From positions 54,849,471 to 54,913,470 of the forward strand of contig OY755046.1 of NCBI GenBank assembly GCA_963576565.1: DNA of 64,000 bases. The letters are read 5' to 3'. The position numbers and the translations under genes are program-made. Source of the DNA: Aspidapion aeneum (Eukaryota > Arthropoda > Insecta > Coleoptera > Brentidae). The notes under the pieces are model-generated. The model did no database searches, was not told the origin of the DNA, and saw only the letters and a program-made list of their open reading frames with translations. This document shows, piece after piece, positions 1 through 12,764 of this stretch; position 1 is the stretch's first letter; the number at the start of each line of letters is the position of its first letter.

Positions 1-154
1 ATTAAAAAATAAATAAAAAACAACAGTAATTATTTAATAATAAGTATAAGTTTGTATTTATTTTTTTCTTATTTTTGCTGGGGGTGTGCGTGCACTAGCG
101 CTCCTATGGACGAGCCGCCCCTGGCCATAGCGAACCGTGAACTATTTTATTTCC

Positions 155-268
155 AACAAACGTGAAATTTAGTACCCGTGAATTTAAAAAATCATGGCTA
201 ATCAGGCCGATTAGCCACGAAACTTGTTTGATTTTTTAAATTCACGGGTACTAAATTTCACGTTTGTT
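155..268. repeat. Perfect 40-bp-arm hairpin
   Basis: Arms 155-194 and 229-268 are exact reverse complements over 40 bp. The 34-nt spacer holds a smaller inverted repeat (tggctaat / attagcca). Part of the spacer plus right arm, gattagccacgaaacttgtt, occurs again near 707-726, so the sequence is dispersed. Perfect arms suggest a young foldback insertion. No target-site duplication was identified and no coding potential is visible. Confidence 0.85.
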
Positions 269-964
269 AGTACCATTTGGCTTAAAAATTCTGTTGATTG
301 ACGGTCACGTGTCTGATAGCGGGTAAAAACGCAATAAGTGTTGATCTGGCCTGAAAGAGCTGTCGTAGGTCACGGATTAGTTTGTTTCGTTTTATTTGTT
401 TTCGATCTTTCCATTGATCAATATTTATAGCAGTTTATTTCGCCTGCTTTTCTTCTTGTTTCTCTCGTATCTCGGTAGATGGCGCTTCTTGCGAAAGTTT
501 TCTCACTATTTACATAGGATTACAAACAAAACCGGCTAATTAACTTCGCAAGAAGGTCGCATTGACCAAGCAGTATTCTGAGGAGTCCCATAAGGACGAA
601 ACAGTTAACTGTCAACACTTAGTAGGTGCCCATTAGATCTTCGATCCCAGTGAGGTTAGCTTTTAAGCTACCCACGGAAAAAAATATGAGAGAAGCAAAA
701 ACTCCGATTAGCCACGAAACTTGTTTGATGTTTAAGTCAGTAAGTGGATGGTCCGGTAGTTCTCAACGCCTCATATGCAAGTCTGCATGAAATTATACCG
801 CGTGAACCAGTCCACATCTAGGGGGCTCAATTTCTATAACAGGACACAAAACAGATATAGTATAGCATTGATTAATAAGAGACTGCGATACGCACGATTC
901 CCGTAGAAAGCGTTCCACCGTTGCCAAAGGTAACAACCTGAAACAATTGTTGGGAGCGACAATT
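269..964. other. No gene recognised
   Basis: AT-rich sequence without a convincing reading frame. The only notable feature is the second copy of the hairpin-spacer motif near 707-726. Confidence 0.5.
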
Positions 965-1959
965 CCCACATAGCACAATCACGTGTTTAACACGTAAAAA
1001 AGGCGTGAGAAAAAAAAAACGTTGATTTTAAAAGCTGCTAGAAAAAAACGTTTATTTCATATATGAAAACAAGCTTAATAGGTCATTCATTAACATTATA
1101 AAAAATAACGTTGCTAAAAACTGCGTTGTAATAACGTCATTATCAAATTAAAACAGCAATTTTTTTACGTTAGCTTCAAGTGAATTTTATTAAAGTTAAA
1201 ATCATATTAGATTCACGCCTTTTCTACACGAATTTTAAAACGCGATTTGCATGGCTTTTCTACCGAATATTTTTGAGATTTTACTAGCAGCAGTGCTACC
1301 TATTGTCGGCATTTTTCACTTTGACAAAATCTATCAGGCAGGGCTTTGGCCTCTAAACTCCAAAAACCTGTTAACGAACTGATCCCTAAGCCTTCACGAT
1401 CACGACGCATCTGTTATTAACCTGATAAAGACACATTAATATTCTGTGAAAGTGTTTAATGTTAAAAAATCTTGTTGAGCTTTTAAAAAAAATAATGTAT
1501 ATGGATAGATTATAGATATTTTCTCTTGCCTTAAGCGCCATCTTTAAAACTGTCTTGAAGTGTTATAGTCTTAAACTAGTGAACTTTTATAACTTCCTTT
1601 CGCATCTCTTGTAAGTTAAAAAAATGTTATTAAAAAAACGTGACTAAAAAAGACGCAGAAAGTTAGTAGGTAAGTCTTAATCTAGAGGCGTTTTAGAAGA
1701 TGTTGTGGAGGACTTTTCAAGTGTAAGTTTGGTGCATGAAAATAAAGAGGGTAAAAAACACGTTATATACACAGCTCCAGAAACCTCATCAAAAAGTACA
1801 TTTTTATAACTTGATTTCTCCTTGTTTTTAAGTTATCTTTAAGCATGTAAATTTAACAAAATAAATATTACATGGTATGAGGTTGTTTTCAAGTAAAAAA
1901 AACTTTGTTATTTTTGTTCACGTTAATTTAACGTTGATGTGATTTTTGTGCTATGTGGG
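965..1959. mobile_element. ~1-kb non-autonomous TIR element, copy 1
   Basis: The element starts with cccacatagcacaa and ends with its exact complement ttgtgctatgtggg, giving 14-bp terminal inverted repeats. A second full-length copy lies at 42781-43761 with the same ends and clear similarity throughout. Flanks are TT here and AA at copy 2, so any target duplication is 2 bp or not visible. It has no transposase. Its right half contains a terminal-exon-like segment (1686-1809) followed by AATAAA at 1860-1865. The superfamily is not determined. Confidence 0.8.
1686..1809 (+). pseudogene. Captured terminal-exon-like fragment inside the TIR element
   Basis: An acceptor-like ...taatctag precedes an open stretch of about 40 codons that begins GVLEDVVEDFSSVSL and ends in TAA; AATAAA follows about 50 nt later. 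The same segment in the second element copy (43497-43610) is also open and ends in TAG at a nearly matching place. Between the copies most codon differences change the amino acid, so there is no sign of selection for a protein now. The arrangement of acceptor, coding tail, stop and polyadenylation signal suggests a host gene's last exon picked up by the transposon, or the tail of a lost transposase. I do not recognise the protein. Confidence 0.4.
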
Positions 1960-2039
1960 TTATTACTTGACGAAAATTATTAAGCAAAATAGCATTTTAA
2001 AATAATTATTTACTTCTGAGAACACCGAATTTTAAGGTA

Positions 2040-2530
2040 TTTTTCTGATTGTCCCGTTTATTTCAAAAACAAGCTTTTTTCAAAGACAATTTAATCGAAA
2101 ACCTAAATTTCGATTAACACTTTTTTCGTAAACAATTATTTCGATAGAAGATTTTTTTTTTAATTAATTTTTTTTCGAATAGGAATTTTTCTTGAGAAAT
2201 TATTTCTTTCTTTTCTGTCCTACTTTTGGGAGATCAACCCAAAAGCAGGAAATAAGCTCTTATAAGGAAATTTTTTTGAAAAAAATTGTGTTTCAAAAAA
2301 AATGTATTTGAAATCAACGTTATCGGAAAAAACGGATTCGAAAAAAAAAATATTTTTGGACATTGCAAAAAGAATGTTTTCGAAAAAATATTTTTGAAGA
2401 AAACGTCATTTGGAAAAAATGTCGAAATTGCGGTTTTCGAAAAAAATGTCATTCGTAATTTACATTTTCAATTAAAATGTCTCTTCGAAAAAAGTGTTTT
2501 CGATAACCGTGTTTTCGGAAAACGAACAGA
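2040..2530. repeat. A/T-skewed imperfect foldback
   Basis: Many irregular copies of a ttcgaaaaaaatg-like motif lie to the right. Their complement (ttttttcg) lies to the left of a small central inverted repeat, cttttggg / cccaaaag, near 2224-2246. Reading frames here only give Phe-Glu-Lys-Asn repeats and are not genes. Confidence 0.5.
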
Positions 2531-2621
2531 GACCCACTCCGTTTAATTGCAATCCTTATGGCCCATAGAAAAATCCTATTCCTATAAAGAAGGAAAGCCC
2601 TGCTGTATAAGGTTGTTAATA

Positions 2622-2956
2622 GCAGTGGCGCACCCAGGAATGTGTCTTGGGGGGGGGGGGCGACAGCTACCAAGGCGCCTCTCATAACTCGTGCGACCAA
2701 AAAACAAAAAAAAAAAGGTCATCATTCGTGTGTGGGCCGGAACCGACTGTTAAAAAGGGTGCCCCACAAAAATCTTTGCGACCAAAACAAAAAAAAAACA
2801 AAAAAAACAAGGTCATTATGTTTTTAGACTACGCCGCTGCTTAGGGGGGCCCGAAGCCTCATAATGTCACATTTTAAGCTATTTTTTGTGTTTTAAATAA
2901 AATATGTAAAATAATCAAAGGCTTAGGAAGTGCCCGCCCCCCCCCCCCCCCCCCCG
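2622..2956. repeat. Repeat-like block with poly-G and poly-C runs
   Basis: A 12-nt G run at 2649-2660 follows agtggcgcacccagg, a motif of the kind seen at MITE ends. A 19-nt C run at 2937-2955 borders the satellite. The short reading frames between are lysine-rich artefacts of A runs. Confidence 0.4.
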
Positions 2957-5900
2957 TTTGACGTTTGATTAATTTTTAAAGTTTGGCCATTTTGATCTTA
3001 TGGGATTCCCTACTCTAAAATTCGCTAAATTACGTTTATCCGAATCTCAACTGAGGATGTGGTTTTTTCGCATCTCTATGGCCCCACCATACTGCAACTC
3101 GGTCCTTTTGTTGATAAACTGCATGATTTTTGAAATAATAATTTTGGTTTTGGTATTATGGTCTTCCCTACCCTGAAATTCGATAAACGACGTTTTTCCG
3201 ATTCCTAACTCAGGGTGTGGTTTTTTCGCCATATTGCAACTGGATGCTTTTGTTGATTAACTGTATATTTTTGAAATATAAACTTTCAAACTTTGGCTAT
3301 TTTAGTCTTATGGGATTTCCCACCCAAAATTCGCTAAATGACGTTTTTCCGAATCTAAATTCTGCGTGGGGTTTTTTCGCATCACTATGGCTTCACCATA
3401 CTGCAATTCGGTGCTTTTGTTGCCAAACTGTATAGTTTTTAAAATATGAATTTTCAAATTTGGCAATTTTGGTCTTATGGGATTTCCTACCCTAAAATAC
3501 GCTAAACGTCGTTTTTCCGAATCTTAATTCAGGGTGTGGTTTTTTTGGATCACTATGGCCTCACTATACTGTAATTTGGTGCTTTTGTTGATAAACTGTA
3601 TAGTTTTTAAAATATGAATTTCCAAAGTTTGGCAATTTTGGTCTTAAGGGATTTCCTACCCTAAAATTCGCTAAACGGCGTTTTTCCGAATCTTAACTCA
3701 GGCTGCGGTTTTTTCGGATCACTATGGCCTCACTATACTGCAATTCGGTGCTTTTGTTGATAAACTGTATAGTTTTTTAAATATGAATTTTCAAAGTTTG
3801 GCAATTTTGGTCTTAAGGGTTTTTCTACCCTAAAATTCCCTAAACGTCGTTTTTCCGAATCTTAACTCAGGGTGTGGTTTTTTTGGATCACTATGGCCTC
3901 ACTATACTGTAATTCGGTGCTTTTGTTGATAAACTGTATAGTATTTGAAATATGAATTTTTAAAGTTTGGCAATTTTGTTCTTATGGGATTTCCTTCCCT
4001 AAAATTCACTAAACGTCGTTTTTCCGAATCTTAATTCAGGGTGTGGTTTTTTCGGATCACTATGGCCTCACTATACTGCAATTCGGTGCTTTTGTTGATA
4101 AACTGTATAGTTTTTGTAATAGGAATTTTCAAACTTTGCCAATTTTGGTCTTAAGGGTTTTTCTACCCTAAAATTCCCTAAACGTCGTTTTTCCGAGTCT
4201 TAACTCCATGTGTGGTTTTTTTGGATCACCATGGCCTCACTATACTGTAATTCGGTTTATGTTGATAAACTGTATAGTTTTTAAAATATGAATTTCCAAA
4301 GTTTGGCAATTTTGGTCTTAAGGGATTTCCTACCATAAAATCACTAAACGTCGTTTTTCCGAATCTTAACTCAGGGTGTAGTTTTTTCGGATCACTATGG
4401 TCTGACTATACTGCGATTCGGTGCTTTTGTTGATAAACTTTATAGTTTTTGAAATATAAATTTGTAAAGTTTAACAATTTTGTTTTTATGGGATTTCCTA
4501 CCTTAAAATTCGTTAAACGTCGTTTTTCCGAATCTTAACTCAGGGTGTGGTTTTTTCGGATCACTATGGCCTCAAGATACTGCAATCCGGTGCTTTTGTT
4601 GATAAACTGTATAGTTTTTGAAATATGAATTTTCAAAGTTTGGCAATTTTAGTCTTATGGGATTTCCTACCCTAAAATTCACTAAACGTCGTTTTTCCGA
4701 ATCTTAACTCAGAGTGTGGTTTTTTCGGATCACTATGGCCTCAACATACTGCAATTCGGTGCTTTTGTTGATAAACTGTATAGTTTCTAAAATATGAATT
4801 TCCAAAGTTTGGCAATTTTGGTCTTAAGGGATTTCCTACCATAAAATTCGCTAAACGGCGTTTTTCCGAATCTTAATTCAGGGTGTGGTTTTTTGGGATC
4901 ACTATGGCGTCACTATACTGCAATTCGGTGCTTTTGTTGATAAACTGTACAGTTTTTGAAATATGAATTTTCAAAGTTTGGCAATTTTGGTCTTAAGGGT
5001 TTTTATACCCTAAAATTCCCTAAACGTCGTTTTTCCAAATCTTTACTCAGGGTGTGGTTTTTTGGGAACACTATGGCCTCACCATACTGCAATTCGGTGC
5101 TTTTGTTTATAAACTGTATAGTTTTTAATATATGAATTTTCAAAATTTGGCAATTTTGGTCTTATGGGATTTCCTACCCTAAAATCACTAAACGTCGTTT
5201 TTCCGAATCTTAACTCAGGGTGTGGTTTTTTCGGATCACTATGGTCTGACTATACTGCGATTCGGTGCTTTTGTTGATGAACTGTATAGTTTTTGAAATA
5301 TAAATTTTTAAAGTTTAACAATTTTGTTTTTATGGGATTTCCTACCCTAAAATTAGCTAAACGTCGTTTTTCCGAATCTTAACTCAGAGTGTGGTTTTTT
5401 CGGATCACTATGGCCTCACCATACTGCAATTCAGTGCTTTTGCTGATAAACTGTATAATTTTTGAAATATGAATTTTCAAAGTTTGGCAATTTTGTTCTT
5501 CTGGGATTTGCTACACTAAAATTCGCTAAATGTCGTTTTTCCGAATCTTGTATAAACTGTATAGTTTTTGAAATATGAATTTTCAAAATTTGGCAATTTT
5601 GGTCTTATGAGATTTCCTACCCTAAAATTCGCTAAACGTCGTTTTTCCCAATCTTAACTCAGGGTGTGGTTTTTTCGGATCACTATAGCCTCACTATACT
5701 GCAAGTCGGTGCTTTTGTTTATAAACTGTATAGTTTTTAATATATGAATTTTCAAAGTTTGGCAATTTTGGTCTTATGGGATTTCCTACCCTAAAATCAC
5801 TAAACGTCGTTTTTCCGAATCTTAACTCAGGGTGTGGTTTTTTCGGATCACTATGGTCTGACTATACTGCGATTCGGTGCTTTTGTTGATGAACTGTATA

Positions 5901-8900
5901 GTTTTTGAAATATAAATTTTTAAAGTTTAACAATTTTGTTTTTATGGGATTTCCTACCCTAAAATTAGCTAAACGTCGTTTTTCCGAATCTTAACTCAGA
6001 GTGTGGTTTTTTCGGATCACTATGGCCTCACCATACTGCAATTCAGTGCTTTTGCTGATAAACTGTATAGTTTTTGAAATATGAATTTTCAAAATTTGGC
6101 AATTTTGGTCTTATGATATTTCCTACCCTAAAATTCGCTAAACGTCGTTTTTCCCAATCTTAACTCAGGGTGTGGTTTTTTCGGATCACTATAGCCTCAC
6201 TATACTGCAATTCGGTGCTTTTGTTGATAAACTGTATAGTTTTTGAAATATGAATTTTCAAAATTTGCCAATTTTGGTCTTATGGGGTTTCTTACCCTAA
6301 AATTCGCTAAACGTTGTTTTTCCGAATCTTAACTCAGGGTGTGGTTTTTTCGAATCATTAGGGCCTCACTATACTGAAATTCGGTGCTTTTGTTGATAAA
6401 CTGTATGGTTTTTGAAATATGAATATTCAAAGTTTGGCATTTTTGGTCGTAAGGGATTTCCTACCCTAAAATTCACTAAACGTCGTTTTTCCGAATCTTA
6501 ACTCAGGGTGTGGTTTTTTTGGATCATTATGTCCTCACTATACTGCAATTCGGTGCTTTTGTTGATAAACTGTATAGTTTTTGAAATATCAATCTTTAAA
6601 GTTTGGCAATTTTAGTCTTATGGGATTTCCTACCCTAAATTCGCTAAACGTCGTTTTTCCGAATCTTAACTCAGGGTGTGGTTTTTTCGGATCACTATGT
6701 CCTCACTATACTGCAATTCGGTGCTTTTGTTGATAAACTGTATAGTTTTTGAAATATGAATTTTCAAAGTTTAGCAATTTTGTTCTTATGGGATTTCCTA
6801 CCCTAAAATTCGCTAAACGTCGTTTTTCCGAATCTTAACTCAGTGTGTTTTTTTCGGATCAATATGGCCACACTATACTGCAATTCGGTGCTTTTGTTGA
6901 TAAACTGTATAGTTTTTGAAATATGAATTTTCAAAGTTTGGCAATTTTGTTCTTATGGGATTTGCTACACTAAAATTTGCTAAACGTCTTTTTTCCGAAT
7001 CTTAACTCAGAGTGTGGTTTTTTTGGGTCACTACGGCCTCACCATACTGCAATTCGGTGCTTTTGTTAATAAACTGTATAGTTTTTAAAATATGAATTTT
7101 CAAAATTTGACAATTTTGGTCTTATGGGATTTCTTACCCTAAAATTCGCTAAACGTCGTTTTTCCGAATCTTAACTCATGGTGTGGTTTTTCGGATCACT
7201 ATGGCCTCACTATACTGCAATTCGGTGCTTTTGTTGATAAACTGTATAGTTTCTAAAATATGAATTTCCAAAGTTTGGCAATTTTGGTCTTAAGGGATTT
7301 CCTACCATAAAATTCGCTAAACGGCGTTTTTCCGAATCTTAATTCAGGGTGTGGCTTTTTCGGATCACTATGGCGTCACTATACTGCAATTCGGTGCTTT
7401 TGTTGATAAACTGTATAGTTTTTGAAATATGAATTTTCAAAGTTTGGCAATTTTGGTCTTAAGGGTTTTTATACCCTAAAATTCCCTAAACGTCGTTTTT
7501 CCAAATCTTTACTCAGGGTGTGGTTTTTTGGGAACACTATGGCCTCACCATACTGCAATTCGGTGCTTTTGTTTATAAACTGTATAGTTTTTAATATATG
7601 AATTTTCAAAGTTTGGCAATTTTGGTCTTATGGGATTTCCTACCCTAAAATCACTAAACGTCGTTTTTCCGAATCTTAACTCAGGGTGTGGTTTTTTCGA
7701 ATCACTATGGTCTGACTATACTGCGATTCGGTGCTTTTGTTGATGAACTGTATAGTTTTTGAAATATAAATTTTTAAAGTTTAACAATTTTGTTTTTATG
7801 GGATTTCCTACCCTAAAATTAGCTAAACGTCGTTTTTCCGAATCTTAACTCAGAGTGTGGTTTTTTCGGATCACTATGGCCTCACCATACTGCAATTCAG
7901 TGCTTTTGCTGATAAACTGTATAATTTTTGAAATATGAATTTTCAAAGTTTGGCAATTTTGTTCTTATGGGATTTGCTACACTAAAATTCGCTAAATGTC
8001 GTTTTTCCGAATCATAACTCAGGGTGTGGTTTTTTCAGATCACTATGGCCTCAACATACTGCAATTCGGTGCTTTTGTTGATAAACTGTATAGTTTTTGA
8101 AATATGAATTTTCAAAATTTGGCAATTTTGGTCTTATGAGATTTCCTACCCTAAAATTCGCTAAACGTCGTTTTTCCCAATCTTAACTCAGGGTGTGGTT
8201 TTTTCGGATCACTATAGCCTCACTATACTGCAATTCGGTGCTTTTGTTTATAAACTGTATAGTTTTTAATATATGAATTTTCAAATTTTGGCAATTTTGG
8301 TCTTATGGGATTTCCTACCCTAAAATCACTAAACGTCGTTTTTCCGAATCTTAACTCAGGGTGTGGTTTTTTCGGATCACTATGGTCTGACTATACTGCG
8401 ACTCGGTGCTTTTGTTGATGAACTGTATAGTTTTTGAAATATAAATTTTTAAAGTTTAACAATTTTGTTTTTATGGAATTTCCTACCCTAAAATTAGCTA
8501 AACGTCGTTTTTCCGAATCTTAACTCAGAGTGTGGTTTTTTCGGATCACTATGGCCTCACCATACTGCAATTCAGTGCTTTTGCTGATAAACTGTATAAT
8601 TTTTGAAATATGAATTTTCAAAGTTTGGCAATTTTGTTCTTATGGGATTTGCTACACTAAAATTCGCTAAATGTCGTTTTTCCGAATCTTAACTCAGGGT
8701 GTGGTTTTTTCGGATCACTATGGCCTCAACATACTGCAATTCGGTGCTTTTGTTGATAAACTGTATAGTTTTTGAAATATGAATTTTCAAAATTTGGCAA
8801 TTTTGGTCTTATGAGATTTCCTACCCTAAAATTCGCTAAACGTCGTTTTTCCCAATCTTAACTCAGGGTGTGGTTTTTTCGGATCACTATAGCCTCACTA

Positions 8901-11900
8901 TACTGCAATTCGGTGCTTTTGTTGATAAACTGTATAGTTTTTGAAATATGAATTTTCAAAATTTGCCAATTTTGGTCTTATGGGGTTTCTTACCCTAAAA
9001 TTCGCTAAACGTTGTTTTTCCGAATCTTAACTCAGGGTGTGGTTTTTTCGAATCATTAGGGCCTCACTATACTGAAATTCGGTGCTTTTGTTGATAAACT
9101 GTATAGTTTTTGAAATATCAATCTTTAAAGTTTGGCAATTTTAGTCTTATGGGATTTCCTACCCTAAATTCGCTAAACGTCGTTTTTCCGAATCTTAACT
9201 CAGGGTGTGGTTTTTTCGGATCACTATGTCCTCACTATACTGCAATTCGGTGCTTTTGTTGATAAACTGTATAGTTTTTGAAATATGAATTTTCAAAGTT
9301 TAGCAATTTTGTTCTTATGGGATTTCCTACCCTAAAATTCGCTAAACGTCGTTTTTCCGAATCTTAACTCAGTGTGTTTTTTTCGGATCAATATGGCCAC
9401 ACTATACTGCAATTCGGTGCTTTTGTTGATAAACTGTATAGTTTTTGAAATATGAATTTTCAAAGTTTGGCAATTTTGTTCTTATGGGATTTGCTACACT
9501 AAAATTTGCTAAACGTCTTTTTTCCGAATCTTAACTCAGAGTGTGGTTTTTTTGGGTCACTACGGCCTCACCATACTGCAATTCGGTGCTTTTGTTGATA
9601 AACTGTATAGTTTTTAAAATATGAATTTTCAAAATTTGACAATTTTGGTCTTATGGGATTTCTTACCCTAAAATTCGCTAAACGTCGTTTTTCCGAATCT
9701 TAACTCATGGTGTGGTTTTTCGGATCACTATGGCCTCACTATACTGCAATTCGGTGCTTTTGTTGATAAACTGTATTGTTTTTGAAATATGAATTTTTAA
9801 AATTTGGCAATTTTGTTCTTATGGGATTTCCTACGCTAAAATTCGCTAAACGTCGTTTTTCCGAATCTTAACTCAGGGTGTGGTTTTTTCCGATCACTAT
9901 AGCCTCACTATACTGCAATTCGCTGCTTTTGTTGATAAACTGTATAGTTTTTGAAATAGGAATTTTCAAACTTTGCCAATTTTGGTCTTATAGGATTTCC
10001 TACGCTAAAATTCGCTAAACGTCGTTCTTCCGAATCTTAACTCAGGGTGTGGTTTTTTCCGATCACTATGGCCTCACCATACTGCAATTTGGTGCTTTTG
10101 TTGATAAACTGTATAGTTTTTGAAATATGAATTTTCAAACTTTTGCAATTTTGGCCTTATGGGATTTCCTACCCTAAATTTCGCTAAACGTCGTTTTTCC
10201 GAATCTTAACTCAGGGTGTTGTTTCTTCGGATCACTATGGCCTCACTATACTGCAATTCGGTGCTTTTGTTGATAAACTGTATATTTTTTGAAATAGGAA
10301 TTTTCAAAGTTTGGCAATTTTGTTCTTATGGGATTTCGTACCCTAAAATTCGCTAAACCTCGTTTTTCCGAATCTTAAATCAGGGTGTGGTTTTTTTCGG
10401 ATTACTATGGCCTCACCATACTGCAATTCGGTGCTTTTGTTGATAAACTGTATAGTTTTTGAAATATGAATTTTCAAACTTTGGCAATTTTGGTCCTAAT
10501 GGATTTCCCACCCTAAAATTCGGTAAACGTCGTTTTTCCGAATCTTAACTTGGGGTGTGGTTTTTTCGGATTACTATTGCCTCACTATATTGCAATTCGG
10601 TGTTTTTATTGATAAACTGTATAGTTTTTGAAATATGAATTTTTAAAATTTGGCAATTTTGGTCTAAAGGGTTTTCCTACCCTAAAATTCGCTACACGTC
10701 GTTTTTCTGAATCTTAACTCAGGGTGTGGTTTTTTCGGATCACTATGGCCTCACCCCACTGCAATTCGTTGCTTTTGTTGATAAACCGTATAGTTTTTGA
10801 AATATGAATTTTCAAAATTTGGCAATTTTGGTCTTATGGGATTCCCTATCCTAAAATTCATTAAATGACGTTTTTCCGAATTTTAACTTAGGTTGTGGTT
10901 TTTTCAAATCACTATAGCCCCAACATACTGCAACTTGGTGTTTTTGTTGATAAACTGTATAGTTTTTAAAATATAAATTTTTAAAATTTGGGAATTTTGG
11001 TCTTATGTTATTCCCTACTCTTAAACGACTTTTTTCCGAATCTTAACTCAGGGTTTGGTTTTTTCACATCACTATGGCCCTACCAAACTGCAACTCGGTG
11101 CTTTTGTTGATAAACACTATAGTATTTAAAATATCAATTTTCAAAATTTGGCCATTTTCGTCTTATGGGATTCCCTACTCTAAAATTCGCTAAATGAAAT
11201 TTTTACGAATCTCAACTCAGGATGTGGGTTTTTCGCATCACTATGGCCTCACGAAACTGCAATTCGGTGCTTTTGTTAATAAACTGTATAGTTTTTAAAA
11301 TATGAATTTAAAAAATTTCCTCATTTTGGTCTTATTGGAATCCCTATCCTAAAATTCCTTAAATGACGTTTTTTAGAATCTTAACTCAGGGTGTTGTTTT
11401 TTCGTATCACTATGGTTCCACCATACTGCGATCCGGTGCTTTTGTTGATAAAAGGTATAGTTTTTGAATTATGAATTTTCATAATTTTGTTATTTTGGTC
11501 TTATGGTTTTCCCTGCCCTAAAATTTGCTAAACAACAATTTATCGAATCTTAATTCAGGGTGCGGTTTTTTCGCATCACTATGGTCCCACTGTACTGCAA
11601 CTCGGTGCTTTTGTTGATAAACTGTATAGCTTTTGAAATATGAATTTTTAAAATTTGTGTATTTTGGTCTTATGGGATTCCCTATTCTAAAATTTGCTAA
11701 ATGACGATTTTCCGAATCATAACTTAGGGTGTGGTTTTTTCGCATCTCTATGGCCCCACAATACTGCAACTAGGTGCTTCTGTTGATAAACTCTATAGTT
11801 TTTGATATATGAAAGCTTTGGCCATTTTGGTCTTATCCCTACTCCAAAGTGCTTTTTTTGCATCTCTATGGCTCCACCATACTGCAACTCGGTGTATTTG

Positions 11901-12050
11901 TTAATAAACTCTATAATGTTTGTAATTATAATTTATGAGTTTGGCCATTTTGGTCTTATGGGATTCCCTAACCTAAAAATCGCAAAATGACGTTTTTCCG
12001 AATCTTAGCTCAGGGTGTGGTTTTTGGCATCACTATGACCCCACCAAGTA
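2957..12050. repeat. ~169-bp satellite array, about 53 units
   Basis: Tandem head-to-tail units of about 169 bp each contain tgcttttgttgataaactg and cgtttttccgaatctta. The copy number of about 53 is array length divided by unit length. Central units (about 3500-10800) are very similar; units at both edges (2957-3500 and 10800-12050) are much more diverged, the usual pattern of homogenisation from the centre. Variant units recur with higher-order spacing: the tggtctgac variant lies at 5242, 5854, 7708 and 8383. One unit near 5549 lacks about 64 nt. All reading frames in the array are artefacts. Confidence 0.95.
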
Positions 12051-12238
12051 CGGATCCGGGCATAAATCTTTGGGCGACGAAAACAATACTTGTGCATTTA
12101 TTTTTTTTCTAGGGGGAGTAATTATCCGTTAAGCCCTTTATTTATTAACTAAAACTGCATATATTTTTTCTAAGAGGGTAATTACCACGTTACCCCCTCA
12201 AATTCGCGCTAGCTATAGTGTGAGTTAAAGACCCTGTA

Positions 12239-12741
12239 GGGTGTTTCAGACCACCAACACAGGCCGATTATTTTAAAATGGAATAATTATTTTAAAACAT
12301 TTTTAAATCACTATCAAGGTAGTGAGATGTGGTCTTTCTGATGAGGTAGGTTTTAAGGTCCTAGCCTTACAGGAAGTGTCAAAATTCCGCTCGACGTTGA
12401 TTTTTTTAAATGGAACATGCTATTTCTGATTGCGGATTTCAATTCTACGCGGAAAAATTAAAACGTCTTATTCGAAAACTTTTTCCCAAAAATGCTTTTT
12501 TTAAACCTCAAAACAACTTATATTAAATTATTTCGCAGTTATACCCAAGACAAAAACGGAAAGTAACCAAATTCTAAATTAAATGACACAGGCAAAAACA
12601 ATCTTTTTAATGGAAATGTGTCATTGGTCAACAAGTTTGGGCAGTAAATATTTTGGTTACTTTCCGTTTTTTTCTTAAAAATGTTTAAAAATAATTATCC
12701 CTTTTAAAATAATCGGCATGCCCAGATGGTCTGAAACACCC
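12239..12741. mobile_element. 503-bp MITE with TGTA target duplication
   Basis: The left end gggtgtttcagacca matches the complement of the right end tggtctgaaacaccc, and similarity of the arms continues for about 75 bp through gccgattattttaaaa. TGTA flanks both sides (12235-12238 and 12742-12745). A second inner inverted repeat, aacggaaagtaaccaaa / tttggttactttccgtt, sits near 12555-12668. No coding capacity; the superfamily is not assigned. Confidence 0.8.
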
Positions 12742-12764
12742 TGTATATGACATATATTTAAAAT

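Noticed and set aside
2286..2546. 86-codon frame rich in Phe-Glu-Lys-Asn
   Set aside because: Produced by repeated ttcgaaaaaaatg words in the foldback; the opposite strand is equally open.
3217..3435. Frames inside the satellite (also 11518-11769 and 11802-11990)
   Set aside because: They follow the 169-bp unit and differ between units; repeat artefacts.
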